A DNA stretch of 64,000 bases from Paenibacillus endophyticus (GCF_014192395.1 NZ_JACHXW010000002.1:62001-126000), one strand, 5' to 3'; positions 9,246-18,334 are shown, counted from the stretch's first letter. The notes: a model not told the origin generated them from the letters alone. Numbers and translations are program-made.

Positions 9246-9929
9246 TTAGCAATTAATAAGTCCTTTTAATACTTCCGCCGAGCTGCTTACGCTTCCGAAC
9301 ACGCCGCCCTGCATTTTCACCATATTAAGCGCCGCATGATGATTCTTCGGGTCCGTAGCTCCCGTGCAATCCTCAAGAATCAAACACTCATATCCTCGGT
9401 CATTCGCTTCGCGCATCGTCGTATGCACACAAACATCCGTTGTAATGCCAGTCAAAATTAAGTGGGTAATCCCTTTGTTTTTGAGAATCAAATCCAAATC
9501 TGTTGCATAAAAGCTGCCCTTGCCTGGTTTATCTATAATCGATTCGCCTTCGATCGGAGCAAGCTCCTCAATGATCTGCCATCCTGGCTCGCCTCTGACC
9601 AAAATACGTCCAGCTGGTCCAAGCGAACCTATTTCTGCGCCGATCTGTTTGCTGCGCCACCGTTTGTTTGCAGGCAAATCGGATAAGTCAGGCTTATGTC
9701 CCTCTCTCGTATGAATGACATGAAAGCCTTCAATTTCCCGAATGCGCTGCAGGAGCGCCCGAATGGGCTTGATCGGTTTCGCCGTCAATGACAAGTCATA
9801 CCCCATCTGCTCCACATACCCGCCTTTGCCGCAGAAATCGATCTGCATATCAATAATGACTAATGCGGTTTTCGAAGGATCGATTGCCCCGTCATAAGGC
9901 CAGCTGTAAGGTGTTGCTGTAATTTGCAT
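9246..9929 (-). CDS. biuH: Biuret amidohydrolase (isochorismatase-like cysteine hydrolase)
   Basis: 227 residues from ATG 9929 (AAGGGAG upstream; the frame opens at a TTG at 9947). Cysteine hydrolase of the isochorismatase superfamily: triad D27 (VIIDMQIDF), K134 ([11 protein letters not shown]) and C167 ([23 protein letters not shown]). The last stretch closely resembles biuret hydrolases, which turn biuret into allophanate and ammonia. The same operon supplies the enzyme before it (ring hydrolase) and after it (allophanate hydrolase). First gene of the operon, downstream of a TnrA/GlnR-type box. Ureidoacrylate and triuret hydrolases share the fold and are the main alternatives. Confidence 0.85.
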   Translation of the reverse strand: MQITATPYSWPYDGAIDPSKTALVIIDMQIDFCGKGGYVEQMGYDLSLTAKPIKPIRALLQRIREIEGFHVIHTREGHKPDLSDLPANKRWRSKQIGAEIGSLGPAGRILVRGEPGWQIIEELAPIEGESIIDKPGKGSFYATDLDLILKNKGITHLILTGITTDVCVHTTMREANDRGYECLILEDCTGATDPKNHHAALNMVKMQGGVFGSVSSSAEVLKGLINC

Positions 9930-9980
9930 GCTCCATTCTCCCTTCAAAGCTCATCGGCATATGACTTAGCAAAATTTTTG

Positions 9981-9997
9981 TGTCACATTACCTTACT
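9981..9997 (-). promoter_or_regulatory. Degenerate second TnrA/GlnR-like box
   Basis: TGTCACATTACCTTACT matches TGTNANAWWWTNTNACA at all but two fixed positions. It lies 41 bp (about four helix turns) from the perfect box at 10022, between that box and the biuret hydrolase start. Confidence 0.4.
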
Positions 9998-10021
9998 TAA
10001 TATTTTTCGTTTTTCTTCTTG

Positions 10022-10038
10022 TGTCATATTATATTACA
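10022..10038 (-). promoter_or_regulatory. TnrA/GlnR box upstream of the biuret/cyanuric acid operon
   Basis: TGTCATATTATATTACA fits the TnrA/GlnR consensus TGTNANAWWWTNTNACA at every position. It contains a -10-like TATAAT (minus strand, 10033-10028) with AAGACA 17 bp upstream. An overlap with the -10 would fit GlnR-type repression; a promoter further downstream would put the box at an activating position. Either way it points to control by nitrogen supply. Confidence 0.7.
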
Positions 10039-10054
10039 AATAAATCACGATGTC

Positions 10055-10071
10055 TTTGTGTTTTTCACAAA
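10055..10071. promoter_or_regulatory. Inverted repeat TTTGTG-N5-CACAAA, candidate PucR operator
   Basis: Perfect 6-bp arms around TTTTT, just upstream of the TnrA/GlnR-type box. Related half sites (ACACAAA at about 10096 and 10129, CACAAA at 10150) follow. A specific regulator such as the PucR protein of this operon could bind here; that is inference. Confidence 0.35.
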
Positions 10072-10303
10072 AAAGTATGAACTAATTTCGTTATTTACAC
10101 AAAAAGCGATTATGTATGTCATGTTATTTAACACAAAGGTTATAAACTTCACAAATGGAAGCATTTCATCGGTGATTGTTCTCTGTATCCGTTCTCACAT
10201 GAACGCCCGAAAAGTCTATGTTATAAATCCAGCCATTCCATTGCTTTTTTTCCATAATTTATCGTTCAACACTTCAAAATCTGAATTCAGGATCTGCAGC
10301 ATA

Positions 10304-10350
10304 CAAAAAAAAGCCATGATCGTCGGTCTGCTAGGACCTTAATCATGGCT
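10304..10350 (-). terminator. Terminator of the ABC/GH110/GH95 operon
   Basis: Minus strand: AGCCATGAT and ATCATGGCT arms around a 21-base loop, then eight T. It lies beyond the GH95 stop and the 13-bp tandem repeat. Confidence 0.75.
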
Positions 10351-10369
10351 ATCTACTTCTATAATCTAT

Positions 10370-10460
10370 ATTCTATTTCAATATTCTATTTCTACATTCT
10401 ATTTCTACATTCTATTTCTACATTCTATTTCAATATTCTATTTCTTTATTCTATTTCCAT
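10370..10460. repeat. 13-bp tandem repeat, seven units
   Basis: Seven head-to-tail copies of ATTCTATTTCWAY: units start at 10370, 10383, 10396, 10409, 10422, 10435 and 10448. Units 2-4 are identical; the outer ones differ only in the last three bases. The array lies between the GH95 stop codon and its terminator, so it would be transcribed as a 3' untranslated tail. Confidence 0.9.
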
Positions 10461-10468
10461 ATCCCATC

Positions 10469-12847
10469 TTAATTTGCGATGATCCGGAAGGCTTGACCAG
10501 ACTTTGTACGGAATCGAATAACCGCCTCATCGGAACGCCTGCCGTTAATAACAGCTCCGTCCGACGATTCAATTGTCCAGGATGCCTCCGTCCATAATGA
10601 GCAGTCCTCGCCGCTCAGCGATAAGAGCTCAGCTTCCGCTAAACGCCCATTTTCCCAGCGAATGCTCACTTCGAATCCGCCGCGCGCCCGCAGCCCCTTG
10701 ATCACTCCTGAATGCCAGGCTGCCGGAAGAGCCGGAAGCAGCTCCAAGTAAGATTGATGGGATTGCAGAAGCATCTCGGCAATGCCCGCCGTCGCAGCGA
10801 AATTTCCGTCAATTTGGAAAGGAGGATGCGCGCCGAATAAATTGCCGTACACGCCGCCATGATCATAGAGCTCCGCCTCGTTCTCCTTTACGAGCCGCAG
10901 CGACTGATCCAACAGGCGCAAAGCATGATCCCCGTCGCGGAACCTTGCCCACAACCCCACTTTCCAGCCCAAGCTCCAGCCCGTCCCGTCGTCGCCGCGA
11001 CGGAGCAGCGATTGTTTGGCTGCTGCATACAGCTCTGGCGTTTCATCCTGCGTAAGCTGTCTGCCGGGATAAATACCGAACAAATGCGAGACATGGCGAT
11101 GATGCTTGTCCTCATCCGCAAAGTCCTGCGACCACTCCTGCAGCTGACCATAGCTGCCGATTTGCAGCGGAAGCAAGCTAGCTCTCGCAGCCTTCAGCTC
11201 CTCTCTGAACGCCTCGTCCGTGACTAGGCTCTCCGAGGCTTCTATGCAGTTCGTAAACAAATCCCAGATTAACGACAAATCCATCGTGGCTGCTTCACTT
11301 ACTCCGAATAGCTTATCCCCGATTCTAAACTTATGCTCCGGCGAGGTGGAAGGCGACGTAATCAAGCGTCCCTGCCCGTCATCGATCAGCCAATCGAGGC
11401 AAAATAAAGCCGCTTCTTTCATAATCGGATAGGCATGGCTGCGCAAATATTCTTCGTCCCTGCCGAATGAGAAATGCTCCCATAAATGCTGAGCTAGCCA
11501 TATGCCGCCCATTGGCCAATAGGCCCAAACGGGATCGCCGTCCCCATAGTTGCCAACCGGCGCGGTTTGCGCCCATATGTCCGCATTATGATGCGCCGCC
11601 CAGCCCCTTGCTCCATAATTCGTGCTCGCTGTAACGGCACCGTTCACCGAAAGCTCCTCGATAAAAGCAAGCAGCGGCTGATGGCATTCGGCCAAATTGC
11701 AAGTTTCCGCCGGCCAATAATTCATTTCCGCATTAATATTCAACGTCCAATTGCTGCTCCATGGCGGTCTTGTCGACTCATTCCATATTCCCTGCAGATT
11801 CGCGGGCTTCGTCCCTCCGCGCGAGCTCGATATCATCAAGTAACGCCCATAATGAAATAGCAGCTCAACTAAACCCGGATCCTTCGCGCCAAATTCCCTA
11901 ATTCGTTGGTCTGTCGGCATATCTGTCGGCGCCAAAGCGTCACCGATTCGGAACTCGACCCGATTGAACAGAAAATGATAATCCGAAAGATGCGAAGCTT
12001 TCAGCTCCTCATACGATTTCTTAAACCCATTATCGAGCGCAGAGGCAGCTGCAGCTGACGCATCTTTGCCTTGGCTTCCCGGAAGCTGGTCGTATCCGTT
12101 AAAGCTGGTTGCTCCACTGAAATAGATGACCACCTCGGTGCCACCATACACATGAAGCCCGTCACCATCCGTTATAACGGTTCCGTCCTTCGACGTGGCG
12201 GCGAGCACGCCCTCGAAACGCATAGCTTCCGACTCATCGCCTGAACCGTATACGATAGGATGGTTATCTTTGAAATAGCTGGGAGCGACATGCTCCGGCG
12301 CCAATCCTTTCAGAAGGTAGCGCTGCCCGTCCGCTTCCGTGCGGTAACGGAGCGGACTGTCCATTTTCACATGGACATTTAGAACGCCCGGCTCGCTAGC
12401 CTCAAGCTTCAACAAAATAAGCTGATCTGGATTGGAAGCGAACAACTCCCTTTTGTAGGCAATCCCGCCAATCTCGTATTCGACAGTAGACAAGCCGTTT
12501 TCCAAATCCAGCGTCCGTTGGTAGTTTTCATATTTATTGCCGTGCTCGAAAGTGATATGCATATCGCCGAACGGGAGATATGACTGCGTATATGGCCCCA
12601 TCATCTGCTTGGTTTCCAGATCCGCTTCCGCATACCGCCCTTCCTTGATCAGCTTGCGCACGCGAGGCAGTGCTTCTTTGGCTTCCGCATTGTTCCAATC
12701 CTTCGGATAGCCTGACCATAACGTATCCTCATTAAGTCCAATTCGCTCTTTCTCCACGCCGTCAAAAATCATTGCCCCTAAGCGCCCATTGCCGATAGGA
12801 AGCGCTTCCGTCCAAGCGGAAGCCGGTTTCTTGTATTGCAGCTTCAT
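10469..12847 (-). CDS. GH95 alpha-L-fucosidase
   Basis: 792 residues, the usual size of cytoplasmic GH95 enzymes, with no signal peptide. N-terminal beta domain begins [24 protein letters not shown], typical of the family, followed by an (alpha/alpha)6 barrel with [15 protein letters not shown] (catalytic Asn region), HHNADIW and [16 protein letters not shown] (general base Asp). GH95 removes alpha-1,2-linked fucose (and alpha-L-galactose in some members) from milk, blood-group or xyloglucan oligosaccharides. It is the last gene of the operon, 123 bases after the GH110 gene, so imported oligosaccharides are probably trimmed inside the cell. Confidence 0.9.
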   Translation of the reverse strand: MKLQYKKPASAWTEALPIGNGRLGAMIFDGVEKERIGLNEDTLWSGYPKDWNNAEAKEALPRVRKLIKEGRYAEADLETKQMMGPYTQSYLPFGDMHITFEHGNKYENYQRTLDLENGLSTVEYEIGGIAYKRELFASNPDQLILLKLEASEPGVLNVHVKMDSPLRYRTEADGQRYLLKGLAPEHVAPSYFKDNHPIVYGSGDESEAMRFEGVLAATSKDGTVITDGDGLHVYGGTEVVIYFSGATSFNGYDQLPGSQGKDASAAAASALDNGFKKSYEELKASHLSDYHFLFNRVEFRIGDALAPTDMPTDQRIREFGAKDPGLVELLFHYGRYLMISSSRGGTKPANLQGIWNESTRPPWSSNWTLNINAEMNYWPAETCNLAECHQPLLAFIEELSVNGAVTASTNYGARGWAAHHNADIWAQTAPVGNYGDGDPVWAYWPMGGIWLAQHLWEHFSFGRDEEYLRSHAYPIMKEAALFCLDWLIDDGQGRLITSPSTSPEHKFRIGDKLFGVSEAATMDLSLIWDLFTNCIEASESLVTDEAFREELKAARASLLPLQIGSYGQLQEWSQDFADEDKHHRHVSHLFGIYPGRQLTQDETPELYAAAKQSLLRRGDDGTGWSLGWKVGLWARFRDGDHALRLLDQSLRLVKENEAELYDHGGVYGNLFGAHPPFQIDGNFAATAGIAEMLLQSHQSYLELLPALPAAWHSGVIKGLRARGGFEVSIRWENGRLAEAELLSLSGEDCSLWTEASWTIESSDGAVINGRRSDEAVIRFRTKSGQAFRIIAN

Positions 12848-12970
12848 GCTAGCACCTCTCTTTGTTTATCACACAATCTGGTTTGAATCCTATTATGAAG
12901 TGAAGCGCTTAATCTAGCAAGAAAAATCTACCGAGCAAACCGCTGCAATAGATTACTGATCATCATTTAG

Positions 12971-14683
12971 TCAGCCTTCTCTATTCAAGGAATTGCCTTC
13001 GAGCACAATAGCTGTGCACGCTTCAAAACGAATGGCATCCTGAAGGGTGTTAAAGGCGCTTTGGTTGCCCTTTACGATAATCTCATTGTTCAAAAATCCA
13101 ATATTATGCGTACTCTTGGCGGAAAGGACTAATGCGTCAGTCGTTTCGAATCTATTATTTTCGATATGAATGTTGCTATGAACAGGCTGCTCCGCTTGAA
13201 TCAGCGTATTTTCGGGAGCTACGAACAGAACGGGATGCCGCTCGTTTCCGCAAGCAATAAAATGGTTATCTCGAATGGAGACCTGCTGAACGCGGCCTGA
13301 TTCATACCAGCTTTCCGCATCATCTGCAATAAAAACGGCGCTCATCGTCATTTTCTCAAATCGGTTGCGGGCGATCACGACTTTGCGTCTCGTCGTAGCC
13401 AATATGCCGCGTGTCGGCACTCTTTCAAATTCATTGCCGATGATGCTCACTTCAGGTGTCCATGTCACGTTCTCAACGACATCCTCCGGCTCGATAGCCT
13501 CCGGCACGGCCCGTTCCAGCGTAAGCAGCATTTCCCGCGGATTCAACAATACGGCGCTGGCTACTTTGTTGCCATGATAAGCATTCAATGACTTGCCTCT
13601 AACAAATTCCACCTCATCCCCAGCAAAAAAAGCTTCAAAGCCGTAGGTCTGATGATGCATAAATCTCACCTTCACTTGATTCTGCGCCGGCTGCCCAACA
13701 ATGCGAAGATGCGTGCCATGCACGTTGATCGGATCGTCATGTCCTCCGCTGAATCTGCTATCATTCACCTGAATGAGTCCTCGGCAGCCAGAGAAATGGA
13801 TAAAATCAGCAAAGGCGCTCACCGTACGGCCCGTTTCCTTCCTCGGCCTCATATCCATGCGCTCGAACGTCATATTTTCGCTGAACTGGCAAACAATCCC
13901 GAGGCCATGCATGAAATGCATGCCCACGTTCGTGAATCGAACGCCGCTGCTTCTATGAATGAACGCGCCAACCTGATCACGAATGCCGTCGCGCACCTGC
14001 AAAATGTTCCCATTCGTCTGAACGGGGCGATCATTCACATGCACCTTCAGCTTCCCTCTGTATATTTCCTCGACTTTGACGGCATGCTCGAATAGATTAT
14101 CCGTGCGCCATGTACGGTTTTCTTCGAGGTCCAGCTCCTGCATCGGACCTGCTAGGAAACGCCAACCATCCGCTACCCATGCCAGCTTTCCCTCTTCAAT
14201 CTCGTATCGGTAGGCGGGATGAACCTCAAGGATAAGATGACGCGCACCCGTCTCTAACACGGTCATTTCCACGACGGTTGGCTGCTCATAGTCGACATTG
14301 ATATTTTGAAAAACGATATGCTCGCATGCATCAACGAGAAACATCGTCTGCTTGCCGTGAAAGACAAACAATGAACCATTCCCCTCTAGCGTAAACTCGC
14401 GCATTCCCTTCAAAAAAACGCCAATCGTTTTCGTAACGTCCGGATTTTCTACTTCACTCGTTGTATTTGAAATATAATAGGGCTTTCTCGTCGCCCCGCT
14501 CGCGAAGAAATCATACCTGCCTGGCGCGCATTCCAACACGACGGGACCATCTACCCGCGAAGCGGCATGGATGGCAAGCTGCATGGCGGACATCGCATCC
14601 TCGCCCGAGTCCGGCATGCCTCCAAAATCGGCGAGCTGTAAAACCGTCTGCCGCTTCCCCTTTGCGCCCTGCTCTTTCGTCAT
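12971..14683 (-). CDS. GH110-like exo-alpha-1,3-galactosidase (parallel beta-helix)
   Basis: About 570 residues from ATG 14683, which has AGGAGG upstream; the frame also has ATG at 14701. A right-handed parallel beta-helix protein with the GH110 marks YYISNTTSEVENPDVTKT, LEGNGSLFVFHG and GGHDDPINVHGTHL; the Asp pair in the last motif is the expected catalytic pair. GH110 enzymes remove terminal alpha-1,3-galactose, for example from B-type or linear alpha-Gal glycans. No signal peptide, so it acts on imported oligosaccharides. It sits between the binding-protein gene and the GH95 fucosidase. Confidence 0.82.
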   Translation of the reverse strand: MTKEQGAKGKRQTVLQLADFGGMPDSGEDAMSAMQLAIHAASRVDGPVVLECAPGRYDFFASGATRKPYYISNTTSEVENPDVTKTIGVFLKGMREFTLEGNGSLFVFHGKQTMFLVDACEHIVFQNINVDYEQPTVVEMTVLETGARHLILEVHPAYRYEIEEGKLAWVADGWRFLAGPMQELDLEENRTWRTDNLFEHAVKVEEIYRGKLKVHVNDRPVQTNGNILQVRDGIRDQVGAFIHRSSGVRFTNVGMHFMHGLGIVCQFSENMTFERMDMRPRKETGRTVSAFADFIHFSGCRGLIQVNDSRFSGGHDDPINVHGTHLRIVGQPAQNQVKVRFMHHQTYGFEAFFAGDEVEFVRGKSLNAYHGNKVASAVLLNPREMLLTLERAVPEAIEPEDVVENVTWTPEVSIIGNEFERVPTRGILATTRRKVVIARNRFEKMTMSAVFIADDAESWYESGRVQQVSIRDNHFIACGNERHPVLFVAPENTLIQAEQPVHSNIHIENNRFETTDALVLSAKSTHNIGFLNNEIIVKGNQSAFNTLQDAIRFEACTAIVLEGNSLNREG

Positions 14684-14718
14684 CCTTTTCAGCCTCCTCA
14701 TGCCTCATGAACGAAGGA

Positions 14719-14746
14719 AATGCCCTGCCGCTAAGGACAGAACATT
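14719..14746 (-). other. Intercistronic stem-loop after the binding-protein gene
   Basis: Minus strand: AATGTTCTGTC pairs with GGCAGGGCATT (G-U pairs allowed) around CTTAGC. No long T run follows. It is placed to protect or partly terminate the abundant binding-protein message. Confidence 0.5.
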
Positions 14747-14762
14747 CCCTTTGTTATTTCGT

Positions 14763-16406
14763 TTATTTTTGCTTGGCCATTTCCGCCGTCACTTCCGTGA
14801 TCGCTTGCTGCAGCCCTTTGCTGTCATAGCCTTTGACGATTTCTCTCCAGGTTTGGACCGGATCGTCCTTGCCTAATATCATCTTCGTGAAATCATCGTC
14901 GAAGTTGATTGCCGACAGCTTGTCTTTTGCAGGCGTGGTCATCGTGAAAAATTCGAAGGCGGTTGGCATCGGCTTGGCGTTATCCATTTGCCACTTTATT
15001 TCATCTTGAATGAACTGGATCGCTGCATCACCATGCGCCGCTCGATTGGACTCGCTGTCCTCAATTGCGCTCGCATTTCTCCAAGCAGCCATCTGTGAGA
15101 TGATATCCATCGACGGATACGCTTTTTTCAAATCGATATATTGGCCATTCTCTTCTTTCGCCCGAGTAATGACATATTTGTCGCCATCCTTGGTGTAATC
15201 CTTGCCTTCAATGCCATAGTCGAACAGCTCTTTGCCTTCCGCAGACAACAGCCAATCATAGATGCGCAGAATGCGGTCAAGCTTCTTATCATCCACATCC
15301 ACGTTAATCATCGTCTCCGACCACCACGGGCTGTTCACTTGGCGATAGACCGTGCCGTCTGCGCCAGGCCACAGATGCAATATTTTTACATGGTCAAAAA
15401 AACTAAGGCCGGGATTGTTTTTCTCCCATTCCGATTGGATACCTGTCGCGCCTAGAATGCCATCCGTTTTGAACGCGAACGCACCCGCTTTGTTCTGGTA
15501 GAACTTCTGGTTGCCCTCTCCCGCTTTCGCTACCGCAAAATCAGGGTCCAGCGTATGATCCTTATACATTTGGCGAGCCTGAACGACCACTTCATCCATT
15601 TTCTGCGAAGCATAGAACGGAATCCACTTGCCATCCTCCTCCACCCAGCCCTGATTCCCCATTTGCGGGAAGGTAGGAACGAAGACTGATTTGAAATAAC
15701 CCAGCGTGTTCATTACGATGCCGGTCGTATCATTTTTGTTATTGCCGTCAGGGTCCTTTTCTACAAACGCTTTCAGCATCGCATTAAATTCTTCGAAGCT
15801 TTTCGGATCCGCGATACCCAGCTTCTCCATCCAGTCTTTCCGGACAAAGATCGCACGGTCAACAGCCCATACCGCTTCCGCTTGCTCCAGCGGGAACGTC
15901 ATGCGAGGAATCGCATACAGCTTGCCGTCCCGGCGAATGCCATCGACGCCTTTCGCTTTGGCAACCTGCTCCACATGCGGATACGCACTCAAATCATCGG
16001 GAAGCGCATGAATTAGATCTTGATTTACCCATTCATTATAAGTAGCAGGGCTGTCATTGGTAATGCTGTTCGTAATAATATCCGGAAGCTGACCAGCAGC
16101 CGCCCATACTTGCGCTTTCTGCTTGTAGTTGTCCCAGCCGATGTCCATCGGCTTGAAGGTGACATTGAACGTATTCTCCACATGCTGCAAAATATCATCC
16201 TTTTGCTGAAAGCCGACGCCAATTCCCCACCAGGATACGGAAATGTCCATATGGTCCTTATACGGGTTATCAGACTCCGCATTTGTTGGCGCTTGTGCGT
16301 TATTGCTCGCTTCAGGCACATTATTGGCCGATCCGCAGCCCGATAAAACCGAAATGAATAATGCGGTCAATAACGTGAATGAGGCAGCTTTGCTTGTTTT
16401 CTTCAT
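14763..16406 (-). CDS. ABC transporter sugar-binding lipoprotein (LplA-like)
   Basis: About 547 residues from ATG 16406 (GGGGGAACG upstream; the open frame begins at TTG 16427). Signal peptide with lipobox LSGC, followed by a large family 1 solute-binding protein (ISVSWWGIG, NTFNVTFKPMDIGWDNYKQK). These 500-550 residue proteins of Paenibacillus feed LplBC-type permeases that lack their own ATPase and use a shared MsmX-like ATPase; no ATPase gene is present here. The ligand is probably an oligosaccharide with alpha-galactosyl or fucosyl ends, judged from the downstream GH110 and GH95 genes. Confidence 0.88.
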   Translation of the reverse strand: MKKTSKAASFTLLTALFISVLSGCGSANNVPEASNNAQAPTNAESDNPYKDHMDISVSWWGIGVGFQQKDDILQHVENTFNVTFKPMDIGWDNYKQKAQVWAAAGQLPDIITNSITNDSPATYNEWVNQDLIHALPDDLSAYPHVEQVAKAKGVDGIRRDGKLYAIPRMTFPLEQAEAVWAVDRAIFVRKDWMEKLGIADPKSFEEFNAMLKAFVEKDPDGNNKNDTTGIVMNTLGYFKSVFVPTFPQMGNQGWVEEDGKWIPFYASQKMDEVVVQARQMYKDHTLDPDFAVAKAGEGNQKFYQNKAGAFAFKTDGILGATGIQSEWEKNNPGLSFFDHVKILHLWPGADGTVYRQVNSPWWSETMINVDVDDKKLDRILRIYDWLLSAEGKELFDYGIEGKDYTKDGDKYVITRAKEENGQYIDLKKAYPSMDIISQMAAWRNASAIEDSESNRAAHGDAAIQFIQDEIKWQMDNAKPMPTAFEFFTMTTPAKDKLSAINFDDDFTKMILGKDDPVQTWREIVKGYDSKGLQQAITEVTAEMAKQK

Positions 16407-16454
16407 TTTTTCGTTCCCCCTGTACAATTATATAATAAAAGCGCGAAGCTTCTA

Positions 16455-17351
16455 CTACCCTTTGATCGAACCGATCATTACGCCCTTCGTGAAATATTTT
16501 TGCAGGAAGGGATACAAGCACACAATCGGCAAAGCGCTAACGACCAGCACCGCCATTTTGAGCATTTCCGGCTGTAAAGCCGAGCTGGACGAGACGACGG
16601 AGCTTACGCTGATGCTGGTCAGCAGCTGTTGATAGTTGGTCAGCAGCTCCCTTAGCAGCGCCTGCAGCGGCAGCAAATTGACGTCCGTCATGAACAATAC
16701 GCCAAACCACCATTCATTCCAGCGATCCACCGCATAAAACAAAGCGATGGTCGCGATCATCGGCTTCGATATCGGCAATATGACCTTGTACAAAATTTGA
16801 ATCTCATTCGCGCCGTCGATCTTCGCCGATTCCTCCAGCGCGGCCGGCAACGTTCGGAAAAAGGCGATGCAAATCATCATATAGAAAGTATTTACGGCCA
16901 CTGGAAGAATCATAACGAATAGATTATTGATCAAGCCATAGCTCTTCATCGTCAGATAGAACGGAATGAGTCCGCCATTGAAAAACATCGTGAATAAGAT
17001 GGCCGACATCACCGCTTTCCGGCCGGGAAATCCACTTTTGGACAGTACGTATGCACCGGTGAGCGTGACCAGCATGTTAATGAACGTTCCTACTACCGTA
17101 ACAAAGATGGTCACGAGGAACGCATCCAGAAAGCGCGGCTCATGAAAAATATAGCTGTATGCCGAGAAATCAAAAGCCGTCGGAATCAAATAGACGATCT
17201 GCTTCGATATGGCCACCGAGTCGCTAAAGGACATCAGCACCACATTATAGAAAGGAAAGATGGTACAGATCGTAAGCAGGATCAAGATCGTATGGATGAT
17301 CACATCCGGCATGCTAATCTTTTTGCGTCGTTTTACGCTTTGCGCCGCCAT
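16455..17351 (-). CDS. Carbohydrate ABC permease (LplC/YtcP type)
   Basis: 298 residues, six predicted membrane segments; the permease loop is EESAKIDGANEIQILYKVILPISKP. The first base of its ATG is the last base of the upstream permease stop (TAATG), and GGAGGGG precedes. Partner of the LplB-type permease in a sugar importer. Confidence 0.9.
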   Translation of the reverse strand: MAAQSVKRRKKISMPDVIIHTILILLTICTIFPFYNVVLMSFSDSVAISKQIVYLIPTAFDFSAYSYIFHEPRFLDAFLVTIFVTVVGTFINMLVTLTGAYVLSKSGFPGRKAVMSAILFTMFFNGGLIPFYLTMKSYGLINNLFVMILPVAVNTFYMMICIAFFRTLPAALEESAKIDGANEIQILYKVILPISKPMIATIALFYAVDRWNEWWFGVLFMTDVNLLPLQALLRELLTNYQQLLTSISVSSVVSSSSALQPEMLKMAVLVVSALPIVCLYPFLQKYFTKGVMIGSIKG

Positions 17352-18256
17352 TATACCAACCCCTCCCCGCCTAGCCGCTTCACCATAAAGTTAGCGGAGT
17401 ACAGCAAGACAAAGTTTAGAACCGCTTTAAACAAACCGACAGCGGTCGTAACGCCAAAGCTTAATCCATCGCCAAAGGCGGAGCGGTACAAATACGTATC
17501 AATAATATCGCCCGTTTCATACACGCCTGGATTGTAGAGGTTGAACACCTGCTCGAACCCGCCGTTCATCGCATTGCCTACGGCTAGAATCAACAGTATC
17601 GCAGCCGTTCCCCTAATCGATGGCCACGTCACCGCCATCAGCTGCTGAAAGCGGTTGGCACCGTCAATGCGAGCCGCTTCGTACAGCTCCGGATTAATGC
17701 CAGCGATTGCGGCCAAATAAATGATTGCGCTCCAGCCGATTTCCTTCCACATGCTCGACAAGAACAGAATGGGCCGGAACAATCCCGGATCGGTCATAAA
17801 CGTCTGCTTATCGAAGCCGAATGACGCGATTATTTGGTTCAACACCCCGGATTCGCTTAAAAAGTTGAACATGATGCCGCTTATGATAACCCACGAAATG
17901 AAATGCGGGAACGTATATACGGTCTGGTAAAACTTTTTGAACCTCTCCTTCGTTACCTCGTTGATCAGCAGCGCCAATATGATGGCCGTAGGAAATTCGA
18001 ATAGGATTCGGCCGCAGCTGATGATGATCGTATTCGTAAACGCTTGCCAGAAATCGCTTTGGTTCACAAGCTCCCGAAAGTTCGCCAATCCTACCCACGG
18101 ACTGCTCATTATTCCTTCCCTGATGTGATACTCCTTGAATGCGAGCAGCACTCCATACATCGGGACGTACTGAAACAACACATAAAAGAGCAACGTAGGG
18201 AGGAGCAAAATATACAAAAAACGATGTTTGTACATTTCCTTCCCTAATACATTCAT
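17351..18256 (-). CDS. Carbohydrate ABC permease (LplB/YteP type)
   Basis: 301 residues from ATG 18256 with AAGGAGG upstream; the frame opens at TTG 18265, which is too near the ribosome site. Six membrane segments and the loop YEAARIDGANRFQQLMAVTWPSIR. First gene of the transporter/glycosidase operon. A cre site lies 17 bases before the start codon, and a sigma-A-like promoter and a pair of direct repeats lie further up. Confidence 0.9.
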   Translation of the reverse strand: MNVLGKEMYKHRFLYILLLPTLLFYVLFQYVPMYGVLLAFKEYHIREGIMSSPWVGLANFRELVNQSDFWQAFTNTIIISCGRILFEFPTAIILALLINEVTKERFKKFYQTVYTFPHFISWVIISGIMFNFLSESGVLNQIIASFGFDKQTFMTDPGLFRPILFLSSMWKEIGWSAIIYLAAIAGINPELYEAARIDGANRFQQLMAVTWPSIRGTAAILLILAVGNAMNGGFEQVFNLYNPGVYETGDIIDTYLYRSAFGDGLSFGVTTAVGLFKAVLNFVLLYSANFMVKRLGGEGLV

Positions 18257-18272
18257 GTTAGTCAAACCTCCT

Positions 18273-18286
18273 TGTAAGCGTTGTCA
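18273..18286 (+). promoter_or_regulatory. cre site (CcpA) in the transporter/glycosidase operon leader
   Basis: TGTAAGCGTTGTCA fits the cre consensus TGWAANCGNTNWCA at every position. It lies downstream of the predicted start of transcription, where CcpA would block elongation when preferred sugars are present. Confidence 0.7.
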
Positions 18287-18334
18287 CTTTCTTGCTTTAT
18301 TATCGCCTGACAAGGAAGAAGCGTACATGGACGC

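Larger units (their letters stand above)
9930..10468. other. Intergenic region: biuret operon leader and control region plus 3' region of the fucosidase gene
   Basis: About 540 AT-rich bases without a convincing gene. The left 150 bases hold the control sites of the biuret operon (boxes at 9981 and 10022, inverted repeat at 10055, several TGTGT/ACACAAA words). The right part holds the terminator of the GH95 operon and a 13-bp tandem repeat. A plus-strand open frame at 10019-10342 has no ribosome site and crosses these elements. Confidence 0.7.

Noticed and set aside
10019..10342. Plus-strand open frame of 107 codons in the biuret operon upstream region
   Set aside because: No ribosome site, odd composition, and it crosses the TnrA/GlnR box, an inverted repeat and a terminator.
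10370..10460. Repeats resembling a CRISPR array
   Set aside because: The 13-bp units are contiguous with no spacers and no cas genes are near.
12905..12918. cre-like AAGCGCTT between the GH110 and GH95 genes
   Set aside because: The flanks do not fit the cre consensus (one base missing in one arm) and there is no promoter signal.
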